Positions 11,942-23,576 of a stretch of 64,000 nt of DNA are shown here, in pieces. Source of the stretch: Calycina herbarum (Eukaryota > Ascomycota > Leotiomycetes > Helotiales > Pezizellaceae); assembly GCA_001414485.1 (NCBI GenBank), contig LLEY01000031.1, positions 248,001 to 312,000 on the forward strand. Reading direction: 5' to 3'. The notes under the pieces are model-generated. The model was not told where the DNA came from. It worked only from the letters and a program-made list of their open reading frames with translations, and did no database searches. How positions within the stretch are numbered: the first letter of the stretch is position 1; every line of letters begins with the position of its first letter. The position numbers and the translations under genes were made by a program.

Positions 11942-14289
11942 TCATTTAACACCCAAAAACCCCAAACCCCCCTCCCTCGCAACCTTCGCCGCCTGCTTTA
12001 GTGCCTGATCCTCCGTATCCGTCCACTTGACACTAATATCATCCCACTTCTTGATCTTGTACTCGCGCCTAAACTGCGTTTTGATACTAGAAAGCCTACT
12101 CATCTCTCGCGGGTCCCCAGATCCACTATACACAATGAAAGCGGTGCATGGAGGTAATGCCTCATAGATTTGGGCAAGTCGGGAGGTTAATTTGGCGGTT
12201 GCTTCGCGGGTTGAGGCGCTGTGAGGGGGGTGTCAGTATTTGTAGGAGTAGGGAGAGGAGGAGAAAGGGAAGACTTACGTAATTTCCGAAGGAGGGATAG
12301 GAGAATCCGACCTCGTCGCTGGGTTTTCGGTACTGTTGTTGCTTCCCCCCGACTTATTATCATTCCACCACCCCTTCAAAGACTCCATCTCTCTCATTCG
12401 AGCCCAGACAAAGTCAACTCCACCGCCTGGGATGAGCTTTCCATCTTCATCACCCTTCACAGCTCGAATGACACCCTGGGTAACCTCATCATCATCCGTA
12501 CACCCAATCTGAAAGTTAGCAGAAGCACCAGGTCCCTTCTTTGGATCACCCCAATCAATCGCCGCACTAGACTTTCCACTTAATTCGCTTGGAACCGCAG
12601 CTCCTCCTTGATTCTTATATCGTACACCGGCTCGAGCGACGCGCTTGAAAATGTTTTCACCTGCTGCTTCGCTGGTTCCCCATTCTGGGCCTTTTTCGCA
12701 TTTTTGTTTGACGAGGTCGAGACAGGTTCTTGCGTCTTCGATGGAGTCGTGGCCAGCTCCTCCATGACCTTTCTGAACATCTCGATTCAGATATCTTTGG
12801 GCTAGCCATTTCAAGGAGGATTTTAATGGTGGTCCGCGGGGATGTGGGTAGAGGAGTGCAGTGTCGATGATGAATGGATGGGTCATCTTCAAAGCATTCA
12901 AGTCGGAGTTTAAGGAGTGGCCGATGAGAATGGTGTCGGGGTTTAGGATTGTGAGGAGTTTCATTTGGATATCTCTTAATGTTGTGGTGACTGGAGCAAG
13001 CATTGCCTCTGTAATGCCTGAATATCTGTTTTAGAGTTAGCATGATGTCTAGTAGACGATCAAAATCAAAAGAAAACTCACTGTGTCAAGTAGTTTGTGA
13101 TGGATTTAGCTGGCTTCACAAGTTCGTCCATGATGACTGAACCATCCCAGCCGAGAATACTAATACGAGTGAGAGAAAAGTCCCCCTCACCAGTCATGCA
13201 CATCTCACAGTCCATGGCAAGAATTTCTCGGCCAGCCGTCAAACTTCCAGCTTCGATTTCGTTTTCGGGAACATCTCCTTCATCCCAACTCAAGACTAAT
13301 GAATCGACCCAGCCGTGATCCTGTGAAGTTCCCTTGGATTGACGATGGAGTGCCCATGCCTTCTTTTCAGCATCAACGGCATAAGATGCGGGGTGAACGA
13401 CATATTCGTTCTCAAGGAGCTCATCAGGGGTATGGATAAAGGTAGTGATTGGAGTTCGAACATTCTTCCATCCTGGTGGTGCTCTCGCGGGTCGTGCTCC
13501 CTTCTTATTGTTACTTCTACCATTACTCTTATCATCCTTCTCCTTTGGCAGAGGAGCAGTAAGCATTGCATGCAGAGGTGAGTGCATCTTGCCCAATCTG
13601 TCATCTCCCGGGGTCTTGACCGGCCAAAGAAGATCGAACATATCTGCTATTGGTTTCATTTCCAGAGGCAGATCTTCCTCGACGAGTTTGCTTGGGTAAT
13701 ATCCATCGGGCGAAGAGAACTGCATGCTTCTTAATTTGTTCTTTGGCGTATCTTCCTTCTCAAACATCGAATGCTCCAAGCCTGGAATCATCAACACAAC
13801 AACCTTCCGAATATGTGGTCGGTGACGTACGGCCACGAATTGTGGTGCGCCGCCATCTGCCAATATGTATAGGACCAAGCTCTGCAAGTCGCTGATTTTG
13901 ATTTGAGATTGTAGTCGCGAGCTCTTGGAAAACTCGAATTCGGGGTAATTGCCAGAATTCTTTTTGGGGATCTTCTTCAGATTCTTTTTCGCTCGTCCAT
14001 TCTCTACCACCTGCCATTCTCCGCCGTCGTCCTGGTCCTTCGATGAGGATGGTTGTTCGGATGTCGCATTGGCATTGTGACGACTCGAAGAGGTCAGGTT
14101 GAAGGTGGGTAAGTCTGGCTGCGGAAGCAAAGACACTGAACTCATATCTACGTCGCTTGATCCAGAAAGCTTGCGCTTCTTATTCTCGCCGTCGCTCGAT
14201 TCTGACATTCTGCGCTTTCGATCTGTTGCGATGGAATTGTTCGATGGGGGTGGCGCATCGCCAACAACTTGATCGCTTGCGGAAGCCAT
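11942..14289 (-). CDS. REX1: Rex1-type RNA 3'-5' exonuclease (DEDD superfamily)
   Basis: This is an RNA exonuclease of the Rex1/RNH70 group, which trims 3' ends of 5S rRNA, tRNA and other nuclear RNAs. Three exons (14289-13082, 13025-12279, 12218-11942) give 743 aa. The first intron starts GTGAGT and joins LT-Q-YSGITEAML in phase, a family hallmark. The exonuclease domain is complete: AMDCEM (about 358-363, first D and E), GHSLNSDLNAL (third acidic residue), IIDTALLYP, and GHDSIEDARTCLDL (the H...D of DEDDh). The N-terminal ~350 residues are basic and low-complexity with a KKRK nuclear-localisation-like patch near residue 37. A separately spliced C-terminal tail (TAFIVYSGSGDPREM to FLGVK) is typical of filamentous-fungal members. 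A ~775-bp intergenic region separates it from the divergent neighbour at 15065. Confidence 0.92.
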
Positions 14290-14527
14290 TGTCGCGATCG
14301 TGGTAGGAGATCGTTTGGGGTGGTTTTCTCGAGGTTGTGGGTAGTTAGAGGGGCAGGGCTTGGAGTTGTCAAAAGTTCCCTCAGATTTCCAAGTCGAAGT
14401 CGACGAGAGAGCAAGAAGAGAGCTCTTTATCCCTGCAAGTCTAGCCTCGCAAGGCAGCCAATTATGGCCGTTTCTTGAGCAGGGATCAAAGTCTTGGCGC
14501 GTAGCTCAATTTAGCCTCGTCTCGTAG

Positions 14528-14823
14528 CCATATACGAAGGCCGAGTTTTAAAGTAATGAGCCATGCACGTGATCCAAGCGAAGTTTCGAAAACACCAAAA
14601 TTATACATCGAGACTACGCCATTATTAAGGAAGCTAAGGAAGCTAAGGAAGCTTCCCTTCTCTGCTTCGTGTATATAAGGGTGTTATGGAGCCATAATAG
14701 TAGAGATGTAATAGTTATTAACTCTTAAATTTACGATGTTCACGAAGTTCGCAATTGCACGTGACTAAAAAGCATAGACCATGGCTCATTACACGTACTT
14801 TAAAACTCGGCCTTCGTATGTAT
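14528..14823. repeat. Inverted-repeat element (MITE-like) in a divergent promoter
   Basis: Left arm 14528-14566 (ATACGAAGGCCGAGTTTTAAAG, then AATGAGCCATG) recurs in reverse complement at 14778-14823, interrupted by 6 extra bases. CACGTGA flanks the left arm and TGCACGTGA the right. The ~210-bp interior includes a triple AAGGAAGCT direct repeat. This looks like a small non-autonomous DNA element or a fold-back structure. No target-site duplication could be assigned. It lies between the divergently transcribed exonuclease and Mis18-like genes. Confidence 0.5.
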
Positions 14824-15064
14824 GCCATCTCGAACTTCACCGAATGCGACGCTCAATTCACGACTCTACGGCTCAAGCACCACCATATGCATCCTCATCG
14901 CAAAACATCCTCAGAGATCTAGATATCCTACATATCCAACGCAGATATTGCCCGCATATCAACATGCACATGTGATGCAACCTCGCACCTTTCATTTTGC
15001 GTCACGATTTTCGCATCTCTCTCATCTCACCAGCCCCACGGCGCGTCAAGGGGGGTGAACCGAT

Positions 15065-17660
15065 ATGGACCCCCAACCCGAGACAGTCGTTTGCTATTGT
15101 CCAAGATGCAACAATGAGTTGGGCAAATTTCGAAATTCCTGGAATGCGATAGGAAAAACTTATTTTACCCCAGTTTATCCCATTCTCACCTACACTCATG
15201 GATTCCAAAAGACGGGGGAGCCTTTTCAGGCCGCGCCCAATTCTCCTGTAGCCAACTGGTAAGTCAAGGTTTTGGTCACTGTTCTGTTTTTTGTTATTCA
15301 AAATCTTCTCGTTACAGCTCCTCATCCCCAAGACCCTTGCTAACTCAAACATAGCTATACGCAAGATTTGATTTGCCGCAATTGCAAAGAAGGGTCAATG
15401 GGTCTTCAGTGTGTCAACGCCCCAGCTGATCACATTCTAGCAAGGTATGACTGCACCTTCTCTGCTTCATAATTACAAGTTTTAACTATGCTAAATTTGA
15501 TATAGAGATCAATTTCTGTTACGTCTCAAGAATATCAATCTGGTTTTGGAATCCACCGGCTTACCAGTTGAACCCTCTGTCGTTCAAAGCATGTTGCTCA
15601 ATCCTGAGGTAAAGAAGAGATCGTCTTCAAGTACCAGGGCCTCGACTGCAAATCCTAAAATTCGCAGAAGATCCATGCACTTCCCATCAGATAGGAATGA
15701 ACCTGATTCTCGAGCGGAGAGCACAATTCCTCCCCCGAACACCTCAAATCACAATCTAGACATCTCGGGATTCATGAATTGGGCTCGGAATGCAATAGAT
15801 TCCCAGAAAATTGACATCGATCGCGTTTCGAGTACGCTTACTAACATTGAAGGGGAGATGAGCTTGTTCAGATCGTTCATGGACGAAGTTCGTAATGAAC
15901 GAAAAGAAAGTCAGCATTTCCGAGCAAACTACGAGCAAGACAAAAGAGCCATTGGAAAAGTGTCTGTTGACCTTAAAACTTTGGGACACAAGGTCGACAA
16001 CCTGGGAAGGCAAGAGGAAGCTTGTGGGAAAAGTGGAGAATCTCTAAGGCGCGATATTGAGATTATTGTATCGGACATGAGAAAGATTTATGAGGAAGCC
16101 ATGCAGGTTGGCGAAGTTAAGCTTGCCTTGGGTCAAGTAGCAAGGCAGGTCATTGCTTTGGAGCGAACTGCCGAACAAACAGCTACGAATGCCAGAACCG
16201 ACGAGGCAAACAAAAGAAGAGATACAGTACTCGAAGATTACAAGCGGAATAAAGTGGTAGAAGAATTAAAGAGTCAGATTCAGGTATTTCAGAATCGATT
16301 GAACATGGTGGAGCAAGCAGTTCGGACCATTGCAGATCAACCTCCTCGTGCTCAGCCAGCACAAGGACCTTCTTCGATTCGTGCCCAAGCCAAGGCCTTG
16401 CCAGCACAGAGAACTGTTCCTCGTGTGGAAATTCCCGTTATGAAACCAAACGAACCAACACAACAGAGGGCTCGAGATACACGAAGTTCGGTGTTCCGAT
16501 CGACAGTTCAACAGAATAATGTACAAGGGGAGCAAGCTGATAGCTCGCTGAAGCGTAAACATTTTCACCTTGATAAGGATGAGAATTTGGTTGAGAATAA
16601 TGAGGACGACCGACTGGATCTCCCCCGGAAAAGAGGAAGATCACCTCACAACGTGGCTGCTACTGAGAAACCAAGACCCGCAGTGGTAAAATCTCGTCAA
16701 AGACTTCTCTCCCCAACTCCTGATAGACTTCTATCACCCACCCCTGATCCAGATCCCGAAATAATCGAGATCTCATCTGCGTATACTCCTACTCCTCCCC
16801 CAGCTCGAGAAGAGCAAATCACGCCTACACAAAATCCAGAGGGAGGTGGAAGCCAACTCATTGACTTTCGGATTCCTCACCAAGATCAAGTCACAACCAC
16901 GAATACCACTCGAAATGGCATGGGAGTAAGAAAGGTTCCTTTGCGAAGGGGATCTCCAACAAACCACAGCCACGCCCGTCCGGATGCAAACGAGGTCACA
17001 ATACCCAACGATCCAGCAACTAATCGACCAAGGAGAATGTCTCTACGCCGAACAGGCTCCTCAAGCCATCTGGCTACATCAGCCCAGGACTCCCAGGACA
17101 CACTTCAAATGGATGCACAGTGCAGGCTTAGAGCCGCCAATGGAATTCTCTTGACCCGTAGTGGCAAGGTCGATGGCCGTTCACTTCGGCATAAAGATGT
17201 CGCAAAAAATGAGACACCTCTTCAGCAGCCAAAACTTCGAGGAGGTCCTGCGATGACGAAAAGCCGTGCTTCTATGCCTGGAAATTCAATTGTTCCATCA
17301 ATCGAACCGGAAGAGGGATTTTTGGCAAATCGGATCCGCAATACCAGAACCTTTTCATCTGCCATGCTGCCCTTTGGCGAAACTAGATCCGCAGATGTTG
17401 GAAAACACAGGTGCCCTATTTGCTCTGCCACTTACGCTTATGCAGGCGGATTATCATACGTAAGTGCACTTCTACCCTCACTTTACTCTGTTCCCATTTC
17501 CATTCCTTTCTAATATTATTTTCAGCATAAACGAAATTCTGCCTGTTACAAAAATGGCGTCGAGAATCCAGAAGGAGCAAGAAAAGCAATGTTGGCAGCT
17601 CGGGAAAAGCTGGTCAAGGAAACTTTGGACAGAGAGATTGCCAGGAGAAGAGAATACTAA
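15065..17660 (+). CDS. Mis18/Yippee-like zinc-module protein with C-terminal CxxC finger
   Basis: Four exons (15065-15258, 15355-15444, 15506-17459, 17526-17660) give 790 aa. The N-terminal ~100 residues hold two CxxC pairs: CPRC (12/15), followed by LGKFRNSWNAIGKTYF, and CRNC (72/75), followed by GSMGLQC and a DQFLLRLKNINL helix. This spacing resembles the Mis18/Yippee beta-fold, whose Mis18 members help load CENP-A at centromeres. A coiled-coil-like segment covers about 170-350. A long disordered basic region follows with NLS-like RKRGRSP and a repeated LLSPTPD motif. A second zinc-binding segment near the C-terminus reads CPICSATYAYAGGLSYHKRNSACY, built across the last intron, and then a charged helix. 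Exon phases agree at every junction. The zinc module is directly visible; the Mis18 assignment is inference. Confidence 0.75.
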
Positions 17661-18428
17661 AAGGCATTTGCTCTTGCTTAGACGCGCCTTCCATATCTCA
17701 AGAGAACGCGGCTTTGGTGCGCCTGTACACGCCGCGCCTCCTGCCAAAGTTTAGTGCGCGCCCTTGTACTGAAAGACGGCAGTTAATATTTAATGTATAT
17801 TTCAACACCAAAAGATGACCATACGAAGATGACTTTTTCCAAAGATTTTTCATGTTTTCTCGAGGGTATTTATCTGTATATAAGTAGCTGGACCGGTTGC
17901 TTTTAGCTGTACCGTGGTACGAGCGTATACGAGGTATACGCGTATAAGCTATGGTATATACGTATACTATGATTCTTTGAAACTTTGAATTTACAAGCGT
18001 ATATTATTCCGACAATCAAAGGCTATAGTATATACGTATATATATATATATATATAATTCTTACGCTACGTAGGCCGTAGGCCAAGCTCTAAGAGCAAGC
18101 AGTACTTCTACTAGTCATTGTTTGAGATACAGGTAAAAATGAGCTCCAAAGACGAGTCAAAGTAGCCTTATAACATCCTGCCCTCCCCCTCAGCTCCAAG
18201 GTTTGTCTAGGTAGCTGTTCCCGCTCTTCCGTAACCGGCGTAACACTCCTCTCTATCTCTACGGATCTCTACTGTCCGTTCGACGGCCAGAAAAGGCACC
18301 TTCATGCGCTTTAAAAGCCGTATCCAAATACAGGGTGCCCATTCCTCCATCGAACGAGCTTGTTGTTGTCTGACGCTTCTCTCTTGTTCCTGCCTGCCAC
18401 TAACCGATCCCTCAGTCTTGTATTTGTG
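17661..18428. other. Intergenic with palindromic TA/CG microsatellite-like tracts
   Basis: No gene is seen. Positions 17905-18060 are dense in self-complementary GTATAC, TATACGTATA and (TA)n tracts. Part of this (CGTATACGAGGTATACGCGT, then a GCTATGG) recurs at the insertion site of the transposon at 31158-35625, so it is a dispersed palindromic element. The remainder up to the direct repeats at 18429 shows nothing I can assign. Confidence 0.45.
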
Positions 18429-18986
18429 ATTTCCTCTTCTGACATACGTATGCCTTCGAGCGTTGTTCTCTCTATCCTAGGGGAGGGATGAGCAGTCCCT
18501 CCCGAATCAGGGTATAAGACGCCTCGACAGAGTTTCTCCCTCTAAGACACGTGTACTCCGAATGCCCTCTTTACTGCCTATCCAGCAGCAGGTGGGGACG
18601 AGGCACCTGCCCCGGGGTCGAGGTCCTACGCTTGTCGAGCCTTTAGTAGAATATACTGTATATTGTTATTATAATCTGTAAATTAGTCCTATATAACCTC
18701 TGCCTTGTCCTCGACTTAAACTCAGTAATGCCCTCAAATTTCCTCCTCTGACATACGTGTGCCTTCGAGTATTGTTCTCTCTATCCTAGGGGAGGGGTGA
18801 GCAGTCCCTCCCGAATCAGGGTATAAGACGCCTCGACAGAGTTTCTCCCTCTAATACACATGTACTCTGAATACCCTCTTTGCTGCCTATCCAGCAGCAG
18901 GTGGGGACGAGGCACCTGCCCCGGGGTCGAGGTCCTATGCTTATCGAGCCTTCGGTAGAATGTACTGTATATTGTTATTATAATCT
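18429..18986. repeat. Two 249-bp direct repeats 60 bp apart
   Basis: Copy 1 (18429-18677) and copy 2 (18738-18986) both begin ATTTCCTC-T-TCTGACATACG and end ATATTGTTATTATAATCT. They differ by scattered, mostly transition changes. Read on the minus strand, copy 2 begins TGTAGATTATAATAAC, which could be an LTR start. The pair could be two LTRs that lost almost all internal sequence, or a simple tandem duplication of about 309 bp with a partial second unit. Confidence 0.7.
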
Positions 18987-19059
18987 ACACAGCGCCTCCT
19001 CGTCTAAGTCTCTTCCGCCGCGTCGGTATTGTAATCTACACATACGTATATATATTCTT

Positions 19060-19332
19060 TGAAAAAAGTGAGGCTATTCCTACTTTTTTAAGACTTCTTT
19101 AGCTTCTTTCTTCTAGCCTCTTTTTCTAGCCTCTCTCTACCTCTCTTTTTAGTTACTTTTAGAGGTTTTATAGCTATAATTACTCTAGCTACTTCTTCTT
19201 CTCCTTCTCTCTAGTTCTCTACTATATCTACAAAGTTATCCTCTTCTTTACTTACTTTAGTAGCTATAATAGTAGCTCTCTTTCGCTTTCTTAAGGCTCT
19301 CTATATTATAGCTACTCTTAACCGGTTATTAT
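19060..19332 (-). pseudogene. Basic C-terminal tail of an unidentified transposon ORF
   Basis: On the minus strand a highly basic, Lys/Arg/Glu-rich reading frame is visible (RALRKRKRATIIATKVSKEED, then KPLKVTKKRGRERLEKEARRKKLKKS and a stop). It resembles the basic tails of fungal retrotransposon or transposase ORFs. It is cut off by the LTR at 19333. It may be the far end of the outer Gypsy element whose gag lies at 29332-30230, but that is inference. Confidence 0.4.
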
Positions 19333-20144
19333 ATAACGAAACCGATTTCTAACTTATAAAGGTATCGAGTTCGATGGTTAGTATATAGGTAAAGAAGATA
19401 GCTATTATATTATGTTTACTTAGAGGTAAACTCCTTACTTATATTAAAGATATTAAAGTAAAGTAATAAGATTAATAACTAAAGTTAAGTACGAAGCTTC
19501 TATCTAATAACAGATATACTAGTCTTATATAGAACCTTCGTTCTCTAAATATATCGCTTATATCGCTCGCGATTATACTATATAACTATACGTAACTTCT
19601 AATAGTCTTATAATAGTAAGATCTTAAAACTCTTAAATACTCTTTATATTACTAATTCTCTTTTATATTACTATCTATTCTCTAGATATTATATTATATC
19701 TTATTAGAGCGCTGTTATAACGAAACTTAAACGAACTAAACAAAGATAACTAAGTCTCGAAGGTTAGTATATAGGTAAGAAGTATAGATACGATAGGTTG
19801 TTTACTTAGAAGTAAACTCGTTACTTATATTAAAGATATTAAATAAGATAATAAGATTAATAACTAAAGTTAAGTACAAAGCTCCTATCTAATAACAGAC
19901 GTGCTAGTCTTATATAGAACCTTTATTCTCTAAGTATATCGCTTATATCGCGTGTATTACTCGCGTCGCTCGCGATTAAGACGACTAGAGCGATATAGGC
20001 GATCACGTTATAAGACCGTACGTGACTTCTAATAGTATTATAATAGTAAGATTCTAAAATTCTTAAATACTCTTTATATTACTAACTTCTTTCTATGTTA
20101 CCTTCTATTCCTAGATGTTATACCTTATTCTATTAGAACGCTAT
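19333..20144 (-). repeat. Two truncated Gypsy LTRs joined head to tail
   Basis: On the plus strand, 19333-19715 and 19716-20144 each start TATAACGAAAC (the decayed 3' end of the LTR) and stop at GAGCGCTGT or GAACGCTAT, about 35 bp short of the LTR's other end. The next unit begins immediately. The full LTR (20145-20608) follows in the same orientation. Both junctions fall at exactly the same point of the LTR. Confidence 0.75.
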
Positions 20145-20608
20145 TATAACGAAACTCTAATAAACTTTAATAAAGATAACTAAGTCTCGAAGGTTAGTAT
20201 ATAAATAAGAAGTATAGACGCGATAGGTTGTTTACTTAGAAGTAAACTCGTTACTTATATCAAAGATATTAAATAAGATAATAAGATTAATAACTAAAGT
20301 TAAGTATAAAGCTTCTATCTAATAACAGACGTGCTAGTCTTATATAGAACCTTCGTTCTCTAAGTATATTACCTACATTACTTATATTACTTACATTGCT
20401 CGCGATTAGTATAATTAGAGCGATTAAGGCAATCACGTTATATAACTATATATAACTTCTAATAGTCTTATAATAGTAAGATCCTAAAACCCTTAAATAC
20501 CTTATATATTACTAATTTCCTTCTATATTACCTTCCTTTCCTAGATGTCGTGTCTTATCTTATTAGAGCGCTGTCTAGACTACTTACTACTTTCTATAAT
20601 TCGTAATA
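20145..20608 (-). repeat. Gypsy-1 3' LTR (464 bp)
   Basis: On the plus strand it starts TATAACGAAACTC and ends TTCTATAATTCGTAATA, the decayed complement of TGTTACGAATTATAG...TTTCGTTACA. It aligns end to end with the LTR at 28869-29331 and with that at 1713-2175. Confidence 0.8.
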
Positions 20609-20623
20609 CTATCCTCTTCTTAG
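20609..20623 (-). other. Polypurine tract of Gypsy-1
   Basis: On the minus strand the sequence immediately 5' of the 3' LTR is CTAAGAAGAGGATAG, a purine-rich primer site for plus-strand synthesis. The equivalent site in copy 1 (1698-1712) reads CTAAGAAGGGGATAG. Confidence 0.7.
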
Positions 20624-21460
20624 TCTAATATATTCTTATACTTAAGTATAAGCTAAGAAATATTATTAAGAAGCTAGTAGACTTCTCTCCTTTCTATTAT
20701 ATTATTAATACCTATCTATAAAAATAGACTTAAATAATATAGAATCCTAAACACATTTTAAATTAAATAATTAGAATATAAAATAATTCCTTATATCTAA
20801 TATACTCGAGTAAAGGCTAGTTATTAATACGTCGATGTCGCTAGTAGTTCTAAGTACTCTAAGTATATAAGAAAAGGCAAGCTCTATAACGTTGAAAAAC
20901 AAAACTGAATACTCTTACTTTTTAAATAGGAATCTATTAATACTTAATAGCAGCGGTTATAGTAAGAGGAAGAGATAGCCTTTAAAGTTTAAGAAGAAGC
21001 TATATAAAAGAGTTCTAAGGCTATGTAGAAAATCCTCTAATTATAGTAGTAGTAACGTTTCCTTACTAAGTAGGAGTAAGAGATACTCTAATATAGTCTT
21101 ATAAACTTATAAGAGCTTGATAAAGCTAAGAAGAGAGAAAGAGAAGAGAAAGAATAGTAGAAGGCAGAGGAAAAACAATAGAAGACAGAGATCGTATACC
21201 TAGTAGCCCTCTCTATCCTCGTTGACTTCTAATCTAAGCTAAGTTTTAACCTAGCTTTTCTTAAAGCCTTTTCTCCTAACTATAAGATATAAGTAAACCT
21301 AGGTTTTACTAGTAGAACTCCTAAAGTTATACTAGGTAGTATTTAAGATTGCTTTTTAGTTTCTAAGTGTTTTCTAAGTATAAGTAATCTAACTATTTAA
21401 TTAAATACTTAACTTATCCTTTAATAAGTTTATAGTTAAGAATCCTCTTAACTTTATATT

Positions 21461-21702
21461 TGTTAGAGCTTATAGCAAGTGCTAATGAATTGAACTACAG
21501 AGGCTGTCTATATATAAGAAGATTCGATTATTCTTTCTAAGCTAGAGTCCTTGCTAACTTATATACTCAGTTAGCTCTTTCTAGAGGGTTCTGCTAAGAG
21601 TACTCTCGAAGGTTCTGTTACGTCCATGCGTTGCCAAGCGAGGTCACGTGAATGCGTCGCTGGAGTACTCCGAGACTTATTCCACAGGTGTAACTCTTAA
21701 TA
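21461..21702. mobile_element. 242-bp solo LTR nested in the Gypsy-1 chromodomain
   Basis: The insert begins TGTTAGAGCT and ends CTCTTAATA (TG...CA decayed to TA). It is flanked on both sides by the five bases ATATT (21456-21460 and 21703-21707), a target-site duplication. Comparison with copy 1 at about 875-890 shows the uninterrupted sequence. Its size and termini suit a small LTR retrotransposon, possibly Copia type. The interior is GC-richer than its host, so it may have arrived after much of the RIP decay. Confidence 0.8.
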
Positions 21703-23576
21703 ATATTTAGCGTTTAGGTTTACTAGTTAAATTTCTATAATTAGAGCTAGTAGTACTCCTAGTAGTACTAGTTTAAGTAGAGATATATAGAATACTAGGT
21801 AGATGTTTATTATCTTTAATAATACTAATTTATAATTTAAAGGTCCTTTAACTTATTTAATTTTAAATAGTCTAAGTTTTTTATAATCTAGTTTATTACT
21901 TAGTCTTTTTATATTAATATTTTTTTATACTAAGTAGACTTTATTCTCCTCTTTTAGTATTAGCTTCTAACTATGTCGTTTATTATAGTAGTACGCGTTT
22001 CTTTTAGCTACGAACTACAAATCCTTTACTAGTTCTTTATATAGACTTTTAATTTTTAAGACATAAATATAAGTAAGTTAGTTATTAATAGTTATAGACA
22101 GTAGTTCTTAATATACTAATAATTTATATCTATAGTTAGTATAGAATAGTATAATAAGTATTATTTCTATTACTAAACTATTATAAGTAAACTATACTAA
22201 AGATAGCAGTTCTACCTAGTTATCTTACTAGTAGTTTATATAATAATAAAGGTATATTTTAACTACTTAATTTATCTATTCGTTTCCTCTATTTATTTAA
22301 GAGTAGAAAACTATAAAGAGCTTTCTTTTTATACCTAATTACTTTATAAGAGTAATCTAAAATTTTAAGATAAAGAGTTTATCTCTATCTAAGAGTATTT
22401 CTTTAGATAGTCTATATCTTAAGACTACTTCTCTAAAGAATATAAATACTAATTCCTTAGCTATACTTAACTTTATATATACTATTAGAATTATATACTT
22501 TATAAGTTATTCTATAATAACTAGGATTATATTATACTTAACTCCTATTATTAAATCTTTAGATTTTAGTAGTTTAACTATAAAATCTATAAATATCGAT
22601 TTCTAAGGTACTTATAGTATTAGAGTAGTGTTTATCTATTTATAAGAAGTATAGTAGGAAGCTTTATTCCTAGTATAGGTATTATATTCTACTATTACTT
22701 TCTTAACTATCATAGATAATTAATTAATATAATAGTATTATCTTATTCTCTAGAGAGTCCTATAAATTCCTTAGTAGCTATAAGTAAGCGTAGTATAGTA
22801 TTCTTATATAAACTCCTTTATATATAAACTAGGAACTTATAATTTCTCTTTTATATACTAGTTATAACCTTTATATATATTTTAAATTTTATCTATCTAG
22901 ATGTTATTTATTACTACTATTTTATATATAGTAGGTACTAAGTCTCTATTCTTAAGAGTTTTTAAGATTGTAATCTTCTTATACTCTTTATTTCTCTTAT
23001 ATCTAGGTTTCTAGCTAAGAGTGTTAGCTTAAGTGTTTAATATTCCTTTTATATACTAAATAACGATATTAAATCCTTCTAATATTTCTAACTATCTAGC
23101 TAGTTATTTAGTCGTAAGTTCCTTAGTTATTATAAATATTTTAAGGTTCTTATAGTTAGATAAAACTATAACTTAATATTTTACTAGCTAGAGATAGATT
23201 CTCTAGTATTTTAAAGCTAATACTATAATAAGTAGTTTATTATTAAAAATACTATAGTTTTATTATACTAGGTTAAATATTTTAGAATAATATATAATAG
23301 ATATAAGTCTTCTTTTATTATTTAGTTATAAGTAAATCATACTTACTACTATATCTAAAGCGTCTATTTTAATTATACTAGGTTTATCTATATTAAAATT
23401 ATATAAAATAGATTTTTCTATAAACCTTACTTTAATTTTCTAAAAAGTATCCTCTACTTATTTATTCTAAATAAACTTAATAGCTTTCTTAACTAGTACT
23501 AATATTAGTTTAGTAATCTTTATATAGTCTTAGATAAATAGATAATAGAAGTTTATAAATCTAAGAAAGGACTATA

